Assembly: GCF_900230255.1 (NCBI RefSeq)
Contig: NZ_OCNJ01000003.1
Span: 418,822 to 482,821 of the forward strand
DNA length: 64,000 bases
Direction: 5' to 3'
Origin: Caenispirillum bisanense
Lineage (GTDB): Bacteria > Pseudomonadota > Alphaproteobacteria > Rhodospirillales > Rhodospirillaceae
Both the position numbers and the translations under genes were made by a program. The notes under the pieces were generated by a model. That model made no database searches and was not told where the DNA came from. It was given only the letters and a program-made list of their open reading frames with translations. How positions within the stretch are numbered: position 1 is the first letter of the stretch; every line of letters starts with the position of its first letter. Of this stretch, positions 17,723 to 29,004 are shown one piece after another.

Positions 17723-20700
17723 ATGACCACCGTACTCCTCGTCGAGGACAATCAGGTATTCGCGCAGTTGATCCGCGGATTGCTGACCTGTGCCCAGGGA
17801 CTGGGCTTCACGGTCCTGCATGCGCGGACCCTGGCGGATGCCCACGACCGTCTGGCGGAGACGTCGGTGGATGCCGTGCTGCTCGACCTCGGCCTGCCCG
17901 ACAGCGGCGGCATCGACACGGTCAAGCGCATGGTGGCCCTCGCGCCCAGCCTGCCGGTGGTGGTGCTGACCGGCGTCGACGGCGAGGAGACGGCGACCCA
18001 GGCCCTGCGCGCCGGCGCCCAGGACTACCTGACGAAGAACGAACTCACCACCGACCGCCTGGCCCGCAGCCTGACCTATGCCATGGAGCGGCGGGCCCGC
18101 CTCAACGCCGCCCGCGACGCCGACGGCGGCCTGATGGAAGGGCTGCTCAACAGCATGGCGGCGGTGGTCTGCCTGCTGGATACACACCGCGACGCCCTCG
18201 GCACCGTCACCGATTTCATCTTCCGCCTCGGCAATGCCGCCTGTGGTGCCGTGCTCGGCCGGCATGCGCGCGAACTGGCCGGGCGGGGCCTGCGGGAATG
18301 CCTGCCGGCGCTGGTCGACGCCGGCGTGCTGGACCAGCTGCGGGTGGCGGAGGCGACGGGCGCTGCGCCCGACATCGAGGTGACGGTGACGCCGGCCGGC
18401 GGCGGCCTGCCGCTCCGGGTCCGCTTCACCGCCAGCCGCATCGACCACGGCGTCGCCCTGGTCGGGCAGGACATCACCGACGTCCACCAGCAGACGGAAG
18501 CCCTGAAGTCCGCCAAGGACCGGGCGGAGAAGGCCGACGAGGACAAGTCGGCGCTGCTGCGCGCGCTGAGCCACGAGGTGCGGACGCCGCTCAATACCAT
18601 CCGCGGCTTCGCCGAGATGATCACCTCGGAGATCCAGGGGCCGCTTCCGCATCCGCAGTACAAGGGCTACGTCGACCACATCCACAAGGCTGCCGAGGCG
18701 CTCGTCCAGATCGTCGACGGCATGCTCGACATGAGCCGCCTGCAGGCCATGGGGCGGCGCGAGAGCGGTTATTCCCACCTCATCGACCTGGCGCCGGACT
18801 GCATCGCGGTCTGTTGCGACGGCCGCATCGAACTGGTGAATCCCGCCGGCGCCGACATGCTGGGCCTGGCCGACCCCGAGGCGGCGGTGGGGCGCATGTT
18901 CAAGGAATTCGTGGCGCCGCACTACCGCCCCATCGTCGAGCACGGCCTCGACATCCTGGTGCGCGAACGCTCCCGCGTGCCCATGAAGATGGTGCGCGAG
19001 GACGGCCTGCCGGTGGACGCCGAAGTCGCCGCCACGCCCTTCGAGACCGAGGACGGCAAGCCGGCCGTCATGCTGGTCGCCCGCGACGTCACCGAGCGGC
19101 AGCGCGCCACCCGCGCCATCGTCCAGCGCGAGGAACGGCTGCGCAAGATCATGGAGACCATGGTCGACGCCCTGGTCATCATCGACAGCCGCGGCATCAT
19201 CGAGACCTTCAACCGCGCCGCCGAGCGTATCTTCGGTTACAAGCCGCAGGAAGTGGTCGGCCGTTCGGTGAACATGCTGATGCCGGCCCACATCGGCGCC
19301 CAGCACGACGGCTTCATCCGCAGCTACATCAGTACGGGCGCGAGCCGCGTCGTCGGCATGGGGCGCGTGGTGGAAGGGCGCCGCAAGGACGGCTCCACCT
19401 TCCCCATGGAACTGGCCCTGTCGGAGCTGTTGCTCGGCGAATCGCGCCTGTTCATCGGCGTGCTGCGCGACATCACCGAGCGCCGGGCGCAGGAGGAGCG
19501 GCTGCGCTACCTCGCCACCCGCGACCACCTGACCGGCCTGCCCAACCGCGCGCTGTTCCAGGATCGGTTGGAGCAGGCGGTGGCAGCGGCCGACGACGAG
19601 GGCCACCACGTCGCCATCCTGTTCATCGACCTCGACCATTTCAAGAACATCAACGACACCCTCGGCCACCCCATGGGCGACCGCGTCCTGCAGGCGGTGG
19701 GGCGGCGGCTGGAGGCGGCGGTGCGGCCGGGCGATACGGTGGCGCACCTGTCCGGCGACGAGTTCACGGTAATCCTGAGCCGCGTCGGAGGCCCGACGGA
19801 GGCCTCCGCCATCGCCGACACGCTGCTCGACCGCCTCGCCGAACCCTTCGAAATCGAGGGACGGGAGATCTACACCTCGGGCTCCATCGGCATCGTCATG
19901 TACCCGGAAAACTCCGAGGACATCGCGAACCTGCTGAAGCACGTCGATACGGCGGTGAACTTCGCCAAGAAGCAGGGCCGTAACAACTTCCAGTTCTACA
20001 CCGAGAAGCTCTCGGCCGACATGGTGCGTCGCCTGCAGGTGGAGAACGGCCTGCGCCGCGCCCTGGAACGCCAGGAACTGGAAGTCCACTACCAGGCCAA
20101 GGTCAGCCTCGCGAGCGAGGAGATCATCGGCTGCGAGGCTCTGCTGCGCTGGAAGTCCGCCGACCTCGGCTTCGTGTCGCCGGTCGAGTTCATTCCGGTG
20201 GCGGAAGAGACGGGCCTCATCGTGCCCATCGGCGAATGGGTGCTGAAGCAGTCGCTGCGTCAGCTGGACCTGTGGATGCAGGCCGGCCTGCCGCCCATCC
20301 GCGTCGGCGTCAACCTGTCGGCCCGCCAGTTCCGCGAGCCTCAGCTGGCGGCCAAGATCATGCTGGCGCTGGAAGAGGCGGGCGTCGGGGCCGAACTGCT
20401 GGAGCTGGAACTTACCGAGTCCATGCTGGTGGAAAACGCCGACGAGGCCATTCAGGCCCTGTGGGCGCTGAAGGGCCTCGGCATCACGCTGTCCATCGAC
20501 GACTTCGGCACCGGCTATTCGTCGCTCAGCTACCTGAAGCGCTTCCCCATCGACGAGCTGAAGATCGACCGCTCCTTCGTCAAGGACATCCCCGACAGCG
20601 CCGACGACATGTCCATCACCAAAGCGATCATCTCCATGGCACGCTCGCTGGAGATGAAGCTGGTGGCGGAAGGCATCGAAACGCGCGATCAGGCGGCCTT

Positions 20701-20842
20701 CCTGCGCGACAACGGCTGCCACACGGGGCAGGGCTACCTGTTCGCCAAGCCGCTGCCGCCCGACGGCTTCCTGCAGCTGTTCACGGCGCAGAAGCAGCTC
20801 GCCTCCAACGACGATCTGCCGCTGGCAGCCCTCGGCGAGTAG
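17723..20842 (+). CDS. REC-PAS-DHp-PAS-PAS-GGDEF-EAL signalling protein
   Basis: 1039-residue cytoplasmic c-di-GMP signalling protein. Order: receiver (1-120, phospho-acceptor Asp55), a PAS-like region (about 150-265), an isolated histidine-kinase DHp helix pair with H-box SHEVRTPLNTIRGFAEM (His284) but no ATP-binding domain, two PAS domains (about 350-470 and 480-605), GGDEF with SGDEF at 677, and EAL at 805. The EAL domain keeps its catalytic set (EALLRW, NLSARQF, ELTESML, IDDFGTGYSS, KIDRSF, EGIET, QGYLF), so phosphodiesterase activity is likely; cyclase activity is possible. The ATG at 17723 follows AGGAAGA; earlier in-frame ATGs lack one. No transmembrane segment. Confidence 0.92.
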   Translation: MTTVLLVEDNQVFAQLIRGLLTCAQGLGFTVLHARTLADAHDRLAETSVDAVLLDLGLPDSGGIDTVKRMVALAPSLPVVVLTGVDGEETATQALRAGAQDYLTKNELTTDRLARSLTYAMERRARLNAARDADGGLMEGLLNSMAAVVCLLDTHRDALGTVTDFIFRLGNAACGAVLGRHARELAGRGLRECLPALVDAGVLDQLRVAEATGAAPDIEVTVTPAGGGLPLRVRFTASRIDHGVALVGQDITDVHQQTEALKSAKDRAEKADEDKSALLRALSHEVRTPLNTIRGFAEMITSEIQGPLPHPQYKGYVDHIHKAAEALVQIVDGMLDMSRLQAMGRRESGYSHLIDLAPDCIAVCCDGRIELVNPAGADMLGLADPEAAVGRMFKEFVAPHYRPIVEHGLDILVRERSRVPMKMVREDGLPVDAEVAATPFETEDGKPAVMLVARDVTERQRATRAIVQREERLRKIMETMVDALVIIDSRGIIETFNRAAERIFGYKPQEVVGRSVNMLMPAHIGAQHDGFIRSYISTGASRVVGMGRVVEGRRKDGSTFPMELALSELLLGESRLFIGVLRDITERRAQEERLRYLATRDHLTGLPNRALFQDRLEQAVAAADDEGHHVAILFIDLDHFKNINDTLGHPMGDRVLQAVGRRLEAAVRPGDTVAHLSGDEFTVILSRVGGPTEASAIADTLLDRLAEPFEIEGREIYTSGSIGIVMYPENSEDIANLLKHVDTAVNFAKKQGRNNFQFYTEKLSADMVRRLQVENGLRRALERQELEVHYQAKVSLASEEIIGCEALLRWKSADLGFVSPVEFIPVAEETGLIVPIGEWVLKQSLRQLDLWMQAGLPPIRVGVNLSARQFREPQLAAKIMLALEEAGVGAELLELELTESMLVENADEAIQALWALKGLGITLSIDDFGTGYSSLSYLKRFPIDELKIDRSFVKDIPDSADDMSITKAIISMARSLEMKLVAEGIETRDQAAFLRDNGCHTGQGYLFAKPLPPDGFLQLFTAQKQLASNDDLPLAALGE

Positions 20843-20867
20843 CCGGGCAGGGCCGCGCCGGACTGCG

Positions 20868-22148
<1,281 letters not shown>

Positions 22149-22388
22149 GCGCGCTTCCCCTGGATGCCGTTGCACGAGGTGGACCCGGTGTAGCACCCGC
22201 CCCTGGGGCGGCCTATTCCGCTTGGGTGGGTACGCCGCGGGGGTTAAGCCGCTTCGTCTTCATCCGGGAGAGTGCGCGACGCCTCCGCATGGATGAGGCG
22301 CCGGCCCCCTCGGCGGCGGGCGGTTTGGCGCTGGACGCGGGCATTTCCAGAGGGTTGACTGAAGATCGATCCAACGAGGGGAACCTGC

Positions 22389-22931
22389 ATGAGCTGGTAT
22401 TGCGACGTCGCGCCGAACGATCCGTTCCACGCGCCCTACCACGACGGCGAGTACGGCTTCCCCGTTTCCGACGACCGGGTGTTGTTCGAGCGCCTGTCGC
22501 TGGAGGTCTTCCAGGCCGGCCTGTCGTGGCTGCTGGTGCTGAAGAAGCGGGCGGCCTTGAACGCCGCCTTCGCCGACTTCGACCCGGTGAAGGTGGCGGC
22601 TTTCGACGACACGGACCGGGAGCGCCTGCTGGCCGACGCCGGCATCATCCGCAACCGCCTGAAGATCGACGCCACCATCGAGAACGCCCGCCGGCTGTTG
22701 GTGATCCAGGCCGAGCACGGCAGCTTCGCCGCCTGGATCGACACGCATCACCCCCTGCCGAAGGAGGACTGGGTGAAGCTGTTCCGCAAGACCTTCAAGT
22801 TCATGGGCGGCGAGGTGGTGAACGAGTTCCTCATGAGCACCGGCTGGCTGCCCGGCGCCCATCGCCCGGACTGCCCGGTCATGGAGCGCATCCGGGAGGC
22901 GGGTCCGGCGTGGGGGCGGGTGGAGGGGTGA
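22389..22931 (+). CDS. tag: DNA-3-methyladenine glycosylase I
   Basis: Removes 3-methyladenine from DNA, base-excision repair. 180 residues. The opening WYCDVAPNDPFHAPYHDGEYGFPV carries the Cys/His zinc ligands that pair with GAHRPDC near the C-terminus. LFERLSLEVFQAGLSW and IIRNRLKIDATIENA are the helix-hairpin-helix core. GAGGGGAACCTGC precedes the ATG. Its TGA stop is the first element of the 28-base inverted repeat that follows. Confidence 0.95.
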   Translation: MSWYCDVAPNDPFHAPYHDGEYGFPVSDDRVLFERLSLEVFQAGLSWLLVLKKRAALNAAFADFDPVKVAAFDDTDRERLLADAGIIRNRLKIDATIENARRLLVIQAEHGSFAAWIDTHHPLPKEDWVKLFRKTFKFMGGEVVNEFLMSTGWLPGAHRPDCPVMERIREAGPAWGRVEG

Positions 22932-23078
22932 ACCACCAAGACACCAAGACACCAAGGCGACCGAGCGGGGCGGCAGGCCCACGGGCTTCAAGCCCCCGTC
23001 TCATCATTGCCGGCGGCGCGACTCAGGCGGAGGCGCAACCTGCACGGCCTCTTGGTGTCTTGGTGTCTTGGTGGTTCA
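22929..23078. repeat. CCAAGACA inverted-repeat element, copy 1
   Basis: A 28-base arm at 22929-22956 beginning TGAACCACCAAGACACCAAG (two and a half CCAAGACA units) is matched exactly by its reverse complement at 23051-23078. The 94-base centre contains a small hairpin (ACGGG/CCCGT around 22980-22999). A transcript would fold into a 28-bp stem directly at the tag stop codon. Copy 2 lies 2.5 kb away behind proS with near-identical arms but an unrelated centre. Origin unknown: it could be a small non-autonomous element or a 3'-end RNA structure. Confidence 0.9.
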
Positions 23079-23511
23079 ACAACCGCCGCGAACCCATTGA
23101 AAAAGGCCGGAACCTCCCGGGCTCCGGCCTTGCGCCTTTGCGGCGTCCTTGTTCGGCGCGGTGCGCCGGCCGCTGTCGCGGCGTCCTCCCTAAACCTGAG
23201 CCGTTGCAGCCCTTGTTCGAACGAGATGGAAGATATGAAATTTTCAGGCGTGTGTCACCCTGAAATCGACATGAAATGACCATACCTCTTCAGGGGTAGA
23301 CGCATCATTGCGCGAGCGGGTGTCGGCTCGGCTCTCGCAGGTAGGCGAACGGGGGTGCGGCGAAGGCGGGGACGACGATCCAGGGCGAGCCCGAAGAGGC
23401 AAGGGGCGGGGCCTCCGTCGTCGCGGGTTGCGGGGGCGCCGCCGCAACCCTTCCTTAAGGGAGCGCCACGCAGACTGGCGCGGACGGTTCCGGATTGAAG
23501 GGGTGACGACG
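23079..23511. other. 433-base intergenic region without a gene
   Basis: No convincing ORF on either strand. It holds the minus-strand terminator at 23099-23131, a small hairpin TTTCAGG/CCTGAAA at 23242-23248 and 23259-23265, and an AT-richer patch at about 23220-23290. No promoter was assigned confidently. Confidence 0.6.
23099..23131 (-). terminator. Rho-independent terminator with no gene upstream
   Basis: Read on the minus strand, AAGGCCGGA (23131-23123) pairs with TCCGGCCTT (23111-23103) across an 11-base loop, followed by a run of five T (23104-23100). The U-run is only on this strand, yet no minus-strand gene ends here; the nearest genes on both sides are on the plus strand. Confidence 0.65.
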
Positions 23512-24012
23512 ATGGCGCGTGGCGGGATGAGGGCGACGCTCGCGGTGCTCGCAGGACTCGCGCTGCCGGTGGGGGCCGCCGGTGCGGCGGAGGTGACCGT
23601 CACCGAGGACGGGCCGCTGCGCATCACCATCACGCCGCTCGACTGTTCCCGCATCGACCAGGGCATCGCCTACCGCCAGCCGCCGGGCGTCGAGTACCAG
23701 CCGGGCGTCGACGCGCGGGGGCGGGCGGTGGCGCCGGCCGACGTCGGCGGCGGCTACAATATCGACCTGCCGGAGGAGATTTCCTTCTACCTCTCCCTCG
23801 ACCTGGCGGAACGGCTGCAGGAGCGGGTGCCCGAGGCGGCGCGCGGTGCCATCAAGGCCGAGACGGTGCTGGGCGCCGTCACCATCTACCAGGGGCAGGC
23901 CTACTGGAACGGCGAGCCCATGGAACCCTCCGTCCAGCGCGAACTGCGGGAGGCCTGCCGCACGCTTGAGGCGCAACGGCAGGCGGCGCGGCAGCGTTCG
24001 ATGCAGCGCTGA
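23512..24012 (+). CDS. Hypothetical exported protein
   Basis: 166 residues. An N-terminal signal peptide (about 1-25, [20 protein letters not shown] then a likely cut after GAAGA) suggests a periplasmic protein. The mature part has one clear block, [33 protein letters not shown], then [22 protein letters not shown] and a basic, helical C-terminus. One lone Cys. Not recognised as a named family; it may be a conserved alphaproteobacterial unknown. It precedes proS by 143 bases. Confidence 0.72.
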   Translation: MARGGMRATLAVLAGLALPVGAAGAAEVTVTEDGPLRITITPLDCSRIDQGIAYRQPPGVEYQPGVDARGRAVAPADVGGGYNIDLPEEISFYLSLDLAERLQERVPEAARGAIKAETVLGAVTIYQGQAYWNGEPMEPSVQRELREACRTLEAQRQAARQRSMQR

Positions 24013-24155
24013 CCGCCCGCATTTCCGCCCCATTGGGGGTCTGGAGTGAGGGTGCCGCGTGCTGTTGCCCCGGGGCAGGGCGCGCGGTAGAGTGCGGCCC
24101 AGCCTGCCCGGCCGAGTCCTTCGGTCGCGCCTTCCCATTGCCATCCGAGGATTGC

Positions 24156-25466
24156 ATGCGTCTGTCCCGCTATTTCCTGCCGACGCTCAAGGAGACCCCG
24201 TCCGAGGCGCAGATCGTCTCGCACCGCCTGATGCTGCGCGCCGGCATGATCCGCCAGCACGCCGCCGGCATCTACAACTGGCTGCCGCTCGGCTACCGGG
24301 TGCTGCGCAAGGTGGAGCAGATCGTGCGCGAGGAACAGGACGCCGCCGGCGCCCAGGAAGTCCTCATGCCGACCATCCAGTCGGCCGACCTGTGGCGCGA
24401 GAGCGGCCGCTACGACGACTACGGCAAGGAGATGCTGCGCATCACCGACCGCCACGGGCGCGACATGCTCTACGGCCCGACCCACGAGGAAGTGGTGACG
24501 GACATCTTCCGCAACAACGTGCGCAGTTACAAGAACCTGCCGGCCAACCTCTACCAGATCCACTGGAAGTTCCGCGACGAAGTGCGGCCCCGGTTCGGCG
24601 TCATGCGCGGCCGGGAGTTCCTGATGAAGGACAACTATTCCTTCGACCTGAGCAAGGAAGACGCCCGCAAGTCCTACAACCGCATGTTCGTCGCCTACCT
24701 GCGCACCTTCGCTCGCATGGGGCTGAAGGCCATCCCCATGCAGGCCGACACCGGCCCCATCGGCGGCGACCTCAGCCACGAGTTCATCGTGCTGGCCGAA
24801 ACCGGCGAGTCCGGCGTCTATGTCGACAACGCCCTGCTGCAGAAGCCCATCCCGGAAAACGTCGACTACGACGGCGACCTGCAGCCCATCGTCGACGAGT
24901 GGACCAGCCTGTTCGCCGCCACCGACGAGAAGTACGACCCCGAGAAGGACGAGAAGCCGGCCGGCGACGTGGTGAACGCGCGCGGCATCGAGGTCGGGCA
25001 CATCTTCTACTTCGGCACCAAGTACTCCAAGCCCATGGGCGCCGTGGTCACCGGCCCCGACGGTGACGAGGTGGTGGTGCACATGGGCAGCTACGGCATC
25101 GGCGTCTCCCGCCTGCTCGGCGCCATCATCGAGGCGAGCCACGACGACGCCGGCATCATCTGGCCGGAGAGCGTGGCGCCCTACACGGTCGGCCTCATCA
25201 ACCTGAAGGCCGGCGACGCCGCCTGCACCAAGACCTGCGACGACCTCTACGCGGCGCTGAACGCCGCCGGCGTCGAGGTGCTGTACGACGACCGCGACGA
25301 GCGGGCCGGCGCCAAGTTCGCCGACATGGACCTGATCGGCGTGCCGTGGCAGGTCATCGTCGGGCCGAAGGGCGTGGCGGCCGGCATCGCCGAGATCAAG
25401 AACCGCAAGACCGGCGAACGCAGCGAACTGCCGCTCGACGCCGTGGTCTCCCGCTTCGCCGGGTGA
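24156..25466 (+). CDS. proS: Proline-tRNA ligase, short alphaproteobacterial type
   Basis: Class II synthetase of 436 residues, the length of the alphaproteobacterial ProRS that lacks the full editing insertion. Motif 1 region [21 protein letters not shown], motif 2 [21 protein letters not shown], and motif 3 [16 protein letters not shown] are intact; the anticodon-binding domain covers about 340-436. The ATG at 24156 has GAGG eight bases upstream and gives the canonical [13 protein letters not shown]. The CCAAGACA inverted repeat starts nine bases after the stop. Confidence 0.95.
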   Translation: MRLSRYFLPTLKETPSEAQIVSHRLMLRAGMIRQHAAGIYNWLPLGYRVLRKVEQIVREEQDAAGAQEVLMPTIQSADLWRESGRYDDYGKEMLRITDRHGRDMLYGPTHEEVVTDIFRNNVRSYKNLPANLYQIHWKFRDEVRPRFGVMRGREFLMKDNYSFDLSKEDARKSYNRMFVAYLRTFARMGLKAIPMQADTGPIGGDLSHEFIVLAETGESGVYVDNALLQKPIPENVDYDGDLQPIVDEWTSLFAATDEKYDPEKDEKPAGDVVNARGIEVGHIFYFGTKYSKPMGAVVTGPDGDEVVVHMGSYGIGVSRLLGAIIEASHDDAGIIWPESVAPYTVGLINLKAGDAACTKTCDDLYAALNAAGVEVLYDDRDERAGAKFADMDLIGVPWQVIVGPKGVAAGIAEIKNRKTGERSELPLDAVVSRFAG

Positions 25467-25475
25467 GTGGACTCT

Positions 25476-25580
25476 TGAACCACCAAGACACAAAGACACC
25501 AAGGGCGCCGTGCCACCGGCCGCCCGGAAGGCTCGTGACGATCACACATCTGCCTTCGTGTCTTGGTGTCTTGGTGGTTC
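25476..25580. repeat. CCAAGACA inverted-repeat element, copy 2
   Basis: Left arm at 25476-25503 (TGAACCACCAAGACACAAAG, then ACACCAAG) and right arm at 25554-25580, ending TTGGTGGTTC. Each arm differs by one base from copy 1, at different positions, leaving two mismatches in the stem. The 50-base centre is unrelated to copy 1. It lies between the proS stop and the lolC start, so a fold would sit at the proS 3' end. Confidence 0.88.
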
Positions 25581-25614
25581 CACTTCCCGTCGGTGCGGCT
25601 GAATAAGGACAGGC

Positions 25615-26859
25615 ATGGTGTTTTCCGCCTTCGAACGGATGATGGCGTTCCGCTACCTGCGGGCGCGGCGGCGCGAGGGCTTCGTGTCCGTCATCGCCGG
25701 GTTTTCGCTGCTCGGCATCGCGCTGGGCGTCGCCACCCTCATCATCGTCATGGCGGTGATGAACGGCTTCCGCCAGGAGCTGCTCACCCGCATCCTCGGC
25801 CTCAACGGCCATGTGACGGTGTTCTCCAACGGCCCCAACTTCTTCGACTACGAAGGCGCGGCCGGCGAGATCCGGGGCCTGCCCGGCGTGGTGGCCGTGA
25901 CACCCATGATCGAGGGCCAGGTCATGGCGACCGCCAACGGCCAGTCGGGCGGCGCCATCGTGCGCGGCGCGGCCATGGAGAACCTGGCCCAGCGCAAGAT
26001 CATCGCCGACAACATCGTGCAGGGCTCGCTCGCCGACCTCGGTGACGAGAAGATCCTCATCGGCCAGCGCATGGCGGAAAAGTACGGCCTGCGCCTCGGC
26101 GACAAGCTGTCGCTCATCAGCCCAAAGGGCAACGTGACCGCCTTCGGCACCGTACCGCGGGTGCGCGGCTACGAGGTGGGCGCCATCTTCAACGTCGGCA
26201 TGTACGAATACGACAGCAGCTTCGTGTTCATGCCGCTGGCGGCGGCGCAAGTGTACTTCCAGCAGCCGGAGGCGGTGACCCACCTCGAGGTGGTGCTCGA
26301 CAACGCCGACCGCACCGAAAGCGCCATGGCGGCCATCGCCGGCGAGCTCGGCCCCGGGTACCGGCTGTTCGACTGGCGGCGCACCAACTCCAGCTTCTTC
26401 AATGCGCTGCAGGTGGAGCGGAACGTCATGTTCCTGATCCTGACGCTCATCATCCTGGTGGCCGCCTTCAACATCATTTCCGGCCTTATCATGCTGGTGA
26501 AGGACAAGGGGCGCGACATCGCCATCCTGCGCACCATGGGCGCCTCGCGCGGGTCGGTGATGCGGATCTTCTTCATGGCCGGCGCCTCGGTGGGCGTGGC
26601 GGGGACGCTGGGCGGCCTCGGCCTCGGCGTCGCCTTCGCAGCCAACATCGAGGAAATCCGCCAGTTCCTGCAGAGCCTGACCGGCACCGAGCTGTTCTCG
26701 GCCGAGATCTACTTCCTCGCCCACATGCCGGCGGAGATGGACTGGAACGAGGTGCTGTCGGTGGTGCTCATGGCCCTCGGCCTGTCGTTTGGCGCCACCA
26801 TCTACCCGAGCTGGCGCGCCGCGCGCCTCGATCCCGTGGAGGCCCTGCGCTATGAGTGA
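25615..26859 (+). CDS. lolC: Lipoprotein-releasing ABC transporter permease
   Basis: Inner-membrane permease that extracts outer-membrane lipoproteins for hand-over to LolA. 414 residues: TM1 at about 24-46 ([21 protein letters not shown]), a large periplasmic MacB-like domain at about 50-265, then three TM segments in the last 150 residues. The cytoplasmic N-terminus [15 protein letters not shown] is typical. Only one permease gene is present, so a LolC/E hybrid (LolF-like) homodimer is likely. It overlaps lolD by eight bases. Confidence 0.93.
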   Translation: MVFSAFERMMAFRYLRARRREGFVSVIAGFSLLGIALGVATLIIVMAVMNGFRQELLTRILGLNGHVTVFSNGPNFFDYEGAAGEIRGLPGVVAVTPMIEGQVMATANGQSGGAIVRGAAMENLAQRKIIADNIVQGSLADLGDEKILIGQRMAEKYGLRLGDKLSLISPKGNVTAFGTVPRVRGYEVGAIFNVGMYEYDSSFVFMPLAAAQVYFQQPEAVTHLEVVLDNADRTESAMAAIAGELGPGYRLFDWRRTNSSFFNALQVERNVMFLILTLIILVAAFNIISGLIMLVKDKGRDIAILRTMGASRGSVMRIFFMAGASVGVAGTLGGLGLGVAFAANIEEIRQFLQSLTGTELFSAEIYFLAHMPAEMDWNEVLSVVLMALGLSFGATIYPSWRAARLDPVEALRYE

Positions 26860-27526
26860 CCCCGCACTGCGCCTGGCGGAGGTCCGCCGCAGCTTCAAGC
26901 AGGGCGGCGAGACGCTGGAGGTCCTGCGCGGCATCGACCTCAGCATCGCCAAGGGCGAGATCGTGGCGCTGGTCGGCCCGTCGGGCTCCGGCAAGTCCAC
27001 CATGCTGCAGATCTGCGGCCTGCTGGAAAAGCCGAGCAGCGGCTCCGTCGCCATCGCCGGCACCGAGGCCGGGCGCCTGTCCGACGACAAGCGCACGGCC
27101 CTGCGGCGCAGCCACCTCGGCTTCGTCTACCAGTACCACCACCTGCTGCCGGAGTTCTCGGCCGTGGAGAACGTGGTGATCCCGCAGATGATCGCCGGCG
27201 TCTCCCGCGGCAAGGCGAAAGAACGGGCGATGATGCTGCTCGACGGCATGGGCCTCGCCAAGCGGGCGAGCCACCGGCCGGCGGAGCTGTCGGGCGGCGA
27301 GCAGCAGCGCGTCGCCATCTGCCGCGCGCTCGCCAACCGGCCCAAGCTGCTGCTGGCGGACGAGCCGACGGGCAACCTCGATCCGCACACCTCCGACCAC
27401 GTGTTCGGCGGCTTTCTTCATCTGGTGCGTGAAGAAGGGCTCGCGGCCCTCATCGCCACCCACAACCCCGATCTCGCGGCCCGCATGGACCGCACGGTGC
27501 GGCTGAACGACGGCCGCCTGACCTGA
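26852..27526 (+). CDS. lolD: Lipoprotein-releasing system ATP-binding protein
   Basis: ATPase partner of the upstream permease. 224 residues with Walker [11 protein letters not shown]-loop [17 protein letters not shown] (diagnostic of LolD), signature [15 protein letters not shown], Walker [13 protein letters not shown] and switch His in ATHNPD. The ATG at 26852 is inside the permease 3' end (ATGAGTGA), indicating coupled translation. A strong terminator follows at 27561. Confidence 0.96.
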   Translation: MSDPALRLAEVRRSFKQGGETLEVLRGIDLSIAKGEIVALVGPSGSGKSTMLQICGLLEKPSSGSVAIAGTEAGRLSDDKRTALRRSHLGFVYQYHHLLPEFSAVENVVIPQMIAGVSRGKAKERAMMLLDGMGLAKRASHRPAELSGGEQQRVAICRALANRPKLLLADEPTGNLDPHTSDHVFGGFLHLVREEGLAALIATHNPDLAARMDRTVRLNDGRLT

Positions 27527-27560
27527 TCGGGCGACGGCCATCCGGCCCCTGAAACGACGA

Positions 27561-27590
27561 CGGCGCGGGAGTTTCCTCCCGCGCCGTTTT
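27561..27590 (+). terminator. Rho-independent terminator of lolCD
   Basis: Perfect 11-bp stem CGGCGCGGGAG / CTCCCGCGCCG (27561-27571 and 27576-27586), loop TTTC, then TTTT. It lies between lolD and the convergent gltA and could also slow transcription arriving from gltA. Confidence 0.9.
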
Positions 27591-27625
27591 CGCATTCAGC
27601 GGACGTCGGTCCGCCGGTCCCGGTC

Positions 27626-28936
<1,311 letters not shown>

Positions 28937-29004
28937 CTTGTTCTCCGTTCGAAGATTTTTCCCTGTAACACGTATCGGCTGTCACCGCTTCTGACGGCCC
29001 TGTT

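Noticed and set aside
17681-20722. 1013-codon antisense frame over the GGDEF/EAL gene
   Set aside because: No start signal, no domain, and it mirrors codon bias of the real gene.
22354-22388. TTGACT as a tag promoter -35
   Set aside because: It is too close to the start codon to allow a -10 and leader at normal spacing.
23079-23511. 6S RNA or RNase P RNA on the minus strand
   Set aside because: I compared the strand by eye with what I recall of both and saw no conserved core; only the terminator is supported.
22929-25580. CCAAGACA units as a CRISPR array
   Set aside because: Units are directly tandem within inverted arms, without regular spacers or cas genes.
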